Part shown: positions 61,113 through 64,000 of the stretch, one piece after another
Position numbering within the stretch: position 1 is the first letter of the stretch
Layout of the letters: each line of letters begins with the position of its first letter
Assembly (NCBI GenBank): GCA_965153355.1
Contig: OZ231127.1
Location: 54,498,001-54,562,000 of the forward strand
Reading direction: 5' to 3'
Source of the DNA: Flaccisagitta enflata
Lineage: Eukaryota; Chaetognatha; Sagittoidea; Aphragmophora
DNA: 64,000 bases
Notes under the pieces: model-generated
Database searches by the model: none
What the model was told of the DNA's origin: nothing
What the model saw: the letters and a program-made list of their open reading frames with translations, nothing else
Position numbers and translations under genes: made by a program

Positions 61113-61539
61113 TTTTTCTTTTACAATGGTCCAACTCATATCACAGCCATTTCCCTTCACTTTCTCCCTCTCTCCAGTTTGTCGTCATCTTCTTCCACTT
61201 TAACGATCTATCTCCTCCTCCTTCTTCTCCATCTCCATCATTCGCGCTTTGCCATCGTCCGCCCCTCCATCTCCTCCTCCTCCTCCTCCTCCTCCTCCTC
61301 CTCGTCCTCTCCATTTTCTTCTTTTCTTTTTCTCTCTTTCTCTCTCGCGTTTTCCTATCGCTCGTTCTCCAGAGCTCGTTCTCGTTTTCTCTCTCTCTCT
61401 GTCTCTCTCTCTCCCCGGCGAAGAGAAGTCAATTTATATGGAACGAATAGCAAATGTGAGAAGCGCCCTTCAGCATTCAGCTCCAGGCGACTGTTTCACC
61501 CTTTCCTCCCTTTATCAATTTCTTTTTTTCTCTCTGCGC

Positions 61540-61701
<162 letters not shown>

Positions 61702-62037
61702 CGCTAATTATTTAGTCGTGCATCTAAATTTTCAAAATTAGAATAGAAATTATGTTCGTATAATCGAATTCATTCATTAGAGTTAAGTTCGACAACCTAA
61801 TCATTTGGATTAAAAATGAAATTTTCAAAATGCAACATCAGCTTGTTTGACATCGAAATCACTTTTTTAATGATGCATTGAAATTTAAAAATGGTAAATG
61901 TACAAAATCAAATACAGTAACACTCGGCTATGCAGGACCTAAGAGTAACGGAAAGCCGCCCATTAAAAAAATTTTGGTCCCTTCCGACTATCTCTTTTTA
62001 CCAGCAATTCTTAGGAAAAAAAAACTGAAAAACTGTA

Positions 62038-62438
62038 AAACAAGCCCAAGAGGGCAACAGTCGCGTGCGTCTGGAAATGACAAACAAAAGAGCAAAAACA
62101 TGTCATAATGTTAAAAAATGTTAAAAAATGTTAAAAAATGTAAAAAAATGTTAAAAAATGTTAAGAAATGTTAAAAAATGTTAAAAAATGTTAAAAAATG
62201 TCAAAAGATGTTAAAAAATACTAAATAATGTTTAAAAAAGTTGAAGGGTAAAAAATGTTAAAGAATGTTAAAAAATGTTAGAAAATGTTAAAAAATGTTA
62301 AAAAATGTTAAGAAATGTTAAAAAATGTTAAAAAATGTTAAAGAATGTTAAAAACATTCAAAATTTAGAAATGTGACCGACGGACGGACGGACGGACCGA
62401 CAGAGCAAGGTGTAGAGTCGCGTGCACGCGACTAAAAA
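62038..62438 (+). mobile_element. Family 1 element, subtype II, with decamer array
   Basis: AACAAGCCCAAGAGGGCAAC, arm AGTCGCGTGCG, about 22 copies of ATGTTAAAAA (62100-62355), GTGACCGACGGACGGACGG core, GCAAGGTGTAGAGTCGCG and tip AGTCGCGTGCACGCGACT, then AAAAA. Confidence 0.92.
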
Positions 62439-62776
62439 TTGAACGGCGAATTTTAGAAAAAAAAACCATTAAGAATATACTTACTTGTAAACAGCATATG
62501 CTCCCAATCGATGACTCGATTTCAATTTTAACACACCAAAAAAATCGTTTTTAAAGAAAAACTAAATGCCATCTCTGTTGGCACTTCCGGTAAATTACGA
62601 AATTCCTGCCATGTCTTAATGGAAATGAATTTGAAGATTGAAAAACAACATTCAGCATTTATCACCAAAACGTTAATTCAATAATGAATGATATTATATT
62701 CGTCAAGTACATGACAGTAGTACTCCGCAATCAATCAAGACAACCTACTATAATGAAAACGAGAGAAACAGAAAAA

Positions 62777-62928
62777 AAACAAGGCCGGATACACGGCAAT
62801 ACAGTCGCGGACGGTTGGGCAGGAGCAGTGATGCTAAAACCAATCGCAATTCAAAAATATTTCGGACGGACGGACCGACGGACCGACCGACACGGCAAGG
62901 TGTAGAGTCGCGTGTCCGCGACTAAAAA
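62777..62928 (+). mobile_element. Family 1 element, near-consensus (about 150 bp)
   Basis: AACAAGGCCGGATACACGGC, arm CAGTCGCGGACGG, GGGCAGGAGCAGTGATGC, GGACCGACGGACCGACCGAC core, GCAAGGTGTAGAG and tip AGTCGCGTGTCCGCGACT, then AAAAA. The 5' arm is the exact complement of GTCCGCGACT at the tip. Confidence 0.93.
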
Positions 62929-63029
62929 GAAAAAAAATATATGTAAGCGTTCTAGTCTTCTACATTTTCCAACTTAGTGAAAATGGCTAGACTTTTGATA
63001 ACCTCATTTTGAGTTTCACCGTTAAGACA

Positions 63030-64000
63030 TTTTTAGTCGCGTGCACGCGACTCTATACCTCGCTTTGTCCGTCCGTCGGTCGGTCGGTCGGTCGGTCGGC
63101 TGGTCGGTCGGTCTGTCCCCATTTTACTTTTTTTATTCGTTTTATTCCTATCAAGTCATTTTAAGTCAATTAAGTGATTTGGAGTCAAATTAGATCATTT
63201 TAAGTCATTTTAAGTCACTTTAAGTCAAATTAAGTCATTTGAGTCATTATTGAATTTAAGTCAATTTAAGTCAATCTAGGTCATTTTAAGTCATTTTAAG
63301 TAAATTCAAGTCAATTTAAGTCAGTTTAACTCAGTATAAGTCAATTTAAGGCACTATAAGTCAATTTAAGTCATTTTATGTCAAATTTTAGTCAAATTAA
63401 GTCATTTGAGTCATTCTTGAATTTTAGTCAATTTAAGTCAATCTAGGTCATTTTAAGTCAATTTAAGTCAGTTTAACTCAGTATAAGTCAATTTAAGGCA
63501 TTATAAGTCAATGTTTATTAGCATGATTATAGGTAATTATAGGTCATAATGCAATTTTGGGTAATCATAGGTAATTATAGGTCATTATAGGTCAATTACA
63601 GGTAATCATAGGTCATTATAGGTAATCATAGGTCATTATAGGTTATTATGCAATTATAGGTCATTATAGGTGATTATAGGTAATTATAGGTAATTATAGT
63701 TTGTTATGCAATTATAGGTCATTATAGGTAATTATATGTCATTATAGGTAATGATAGGTTATTATGCAATTATAGGTCATTATTGGTCAGTATGTAATCA
63801 TAGGTACTTATAGGTAATTATAGGAAATTATGGACCATTATAGGTAATTATAAGTCATAATGTAATTATAGGTAATTATAGGTCATAATAGGTAATTATA
63901 GGTCATAATAGGTAATAGGTCTAGGTCATTATTCAATCATAGGTCATTATTGGCAATTATAGGTCATTATGTAATTATGGATAATTATAGAAAATTATAG
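63030..64000 (-). mobile_element. Family 1 element with long decamer arrays, running off the window
   Basis: Tip AGTCGCGTGCACGCGACT, GTCGGTCGGTCGGTCGGTCG core, then about 35 units of TTTAAGTCAT type (63150-63510) and about 45 units of ATTATAGGTC type (63525-64000). The 5' end is outside the window. Confidence 0.88.

Overview
This 64 kb window is eukaryotic nuclear DNA from a gene-poor, repeat-dominated region. I take it to be from an animal, probably a marine invertebrate. The reasons are the very long dinucleotide and trinucleotide microsatellites, a Penelope-like retroelement fragment, abundant short non-autonomous transposons, and the absence of bacterial gene organisation. Species cannot be decided from the sequence. 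The dominant element family has an (ACGG/ACCG)n core between conserved ends. That resembles the Helentron-associated short elements (HINE/DINE-1) of insects and the 'pearl' elements of bivalve molluscs, which is a weak pointer to a lophotrochozoan or similar host.

Gene content is close to nil. Nearly all long open frames are translations of microsatellites. The only recognisable protein remnant is the C-terminal GIY-YIG nuclease domain of a Penelope-like element (7706-8221, minus strand). Its 3' tail carries hammerhead-ribozyme-like boxes and recurs at 59697-59795. One candidate internal host exon (25403-25534) and one weaker candidate terminal exon (8807-8939) have good splice-site context but no recognised family.

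Three related classes of short mobile element make up much of the rest. Family 1 (about 40 copies or pieces, 150-400 bp) begins AACAAGGCCGGATACACGG or a variant. It has an arm near the 5' end, a GACC/GACGG-rich microsatellite core, and a 3' tip hairpin such as AGTCGCGTGCACGCGACT followed by AAAAA. Arm sequences differ between copies, but within a copy the two hairpin strands, and often the distant 5' arm, change together. Family 2 (3147-3660, 21949-23326, 31741-32513 and others) and family 3 (22420-23183, 27337-28026, 41694-41878, 60206-60755) share a different tip, GGGCAGCGGCCCC, and enclose 20- or 21-bp tandem arrays. Several copies are nested and give relative ages.

Other structures are a 180-bp tandem array in which every unit is a 101-bp hairpin (2581-3065), three foldback elements of 0.8-1 kb (17336-18124, 18300-19152, 48920-49893), a TIR element with a perfect 8-bp target duplication (28923-29271), a Harbinger-like MITE with TTA duplications (31789-32048), a cluster of GAATTC-centred palindromes (9155-9238, 10332-10369), and a polypyrimidine tract of more than 1 kb (44815-45985). 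Rough layout: 0-6 kb family 1/2 elements and hairpin satellite; 6-8.3 kb Penelope relic; 8.3-16.8 kb microsatellites and minisatellites; 17-19.2 kb foldbacks; 19.2-20.4 kb (GTT)n; 21.7-24.2 kb nested elements; 24.2-29.3 kb mixed low-copy sequence, family 3 and the 8-bp-TSD element; 29.8-38.3 kb microsatellites, elements and a 20-bp minisatellite; 38.7-48.3 kb elements, polypyrimidine tract and low-copy sequence; 48.9-64 kb foldback, dimeric elements, microsatellites and decamer arrays.
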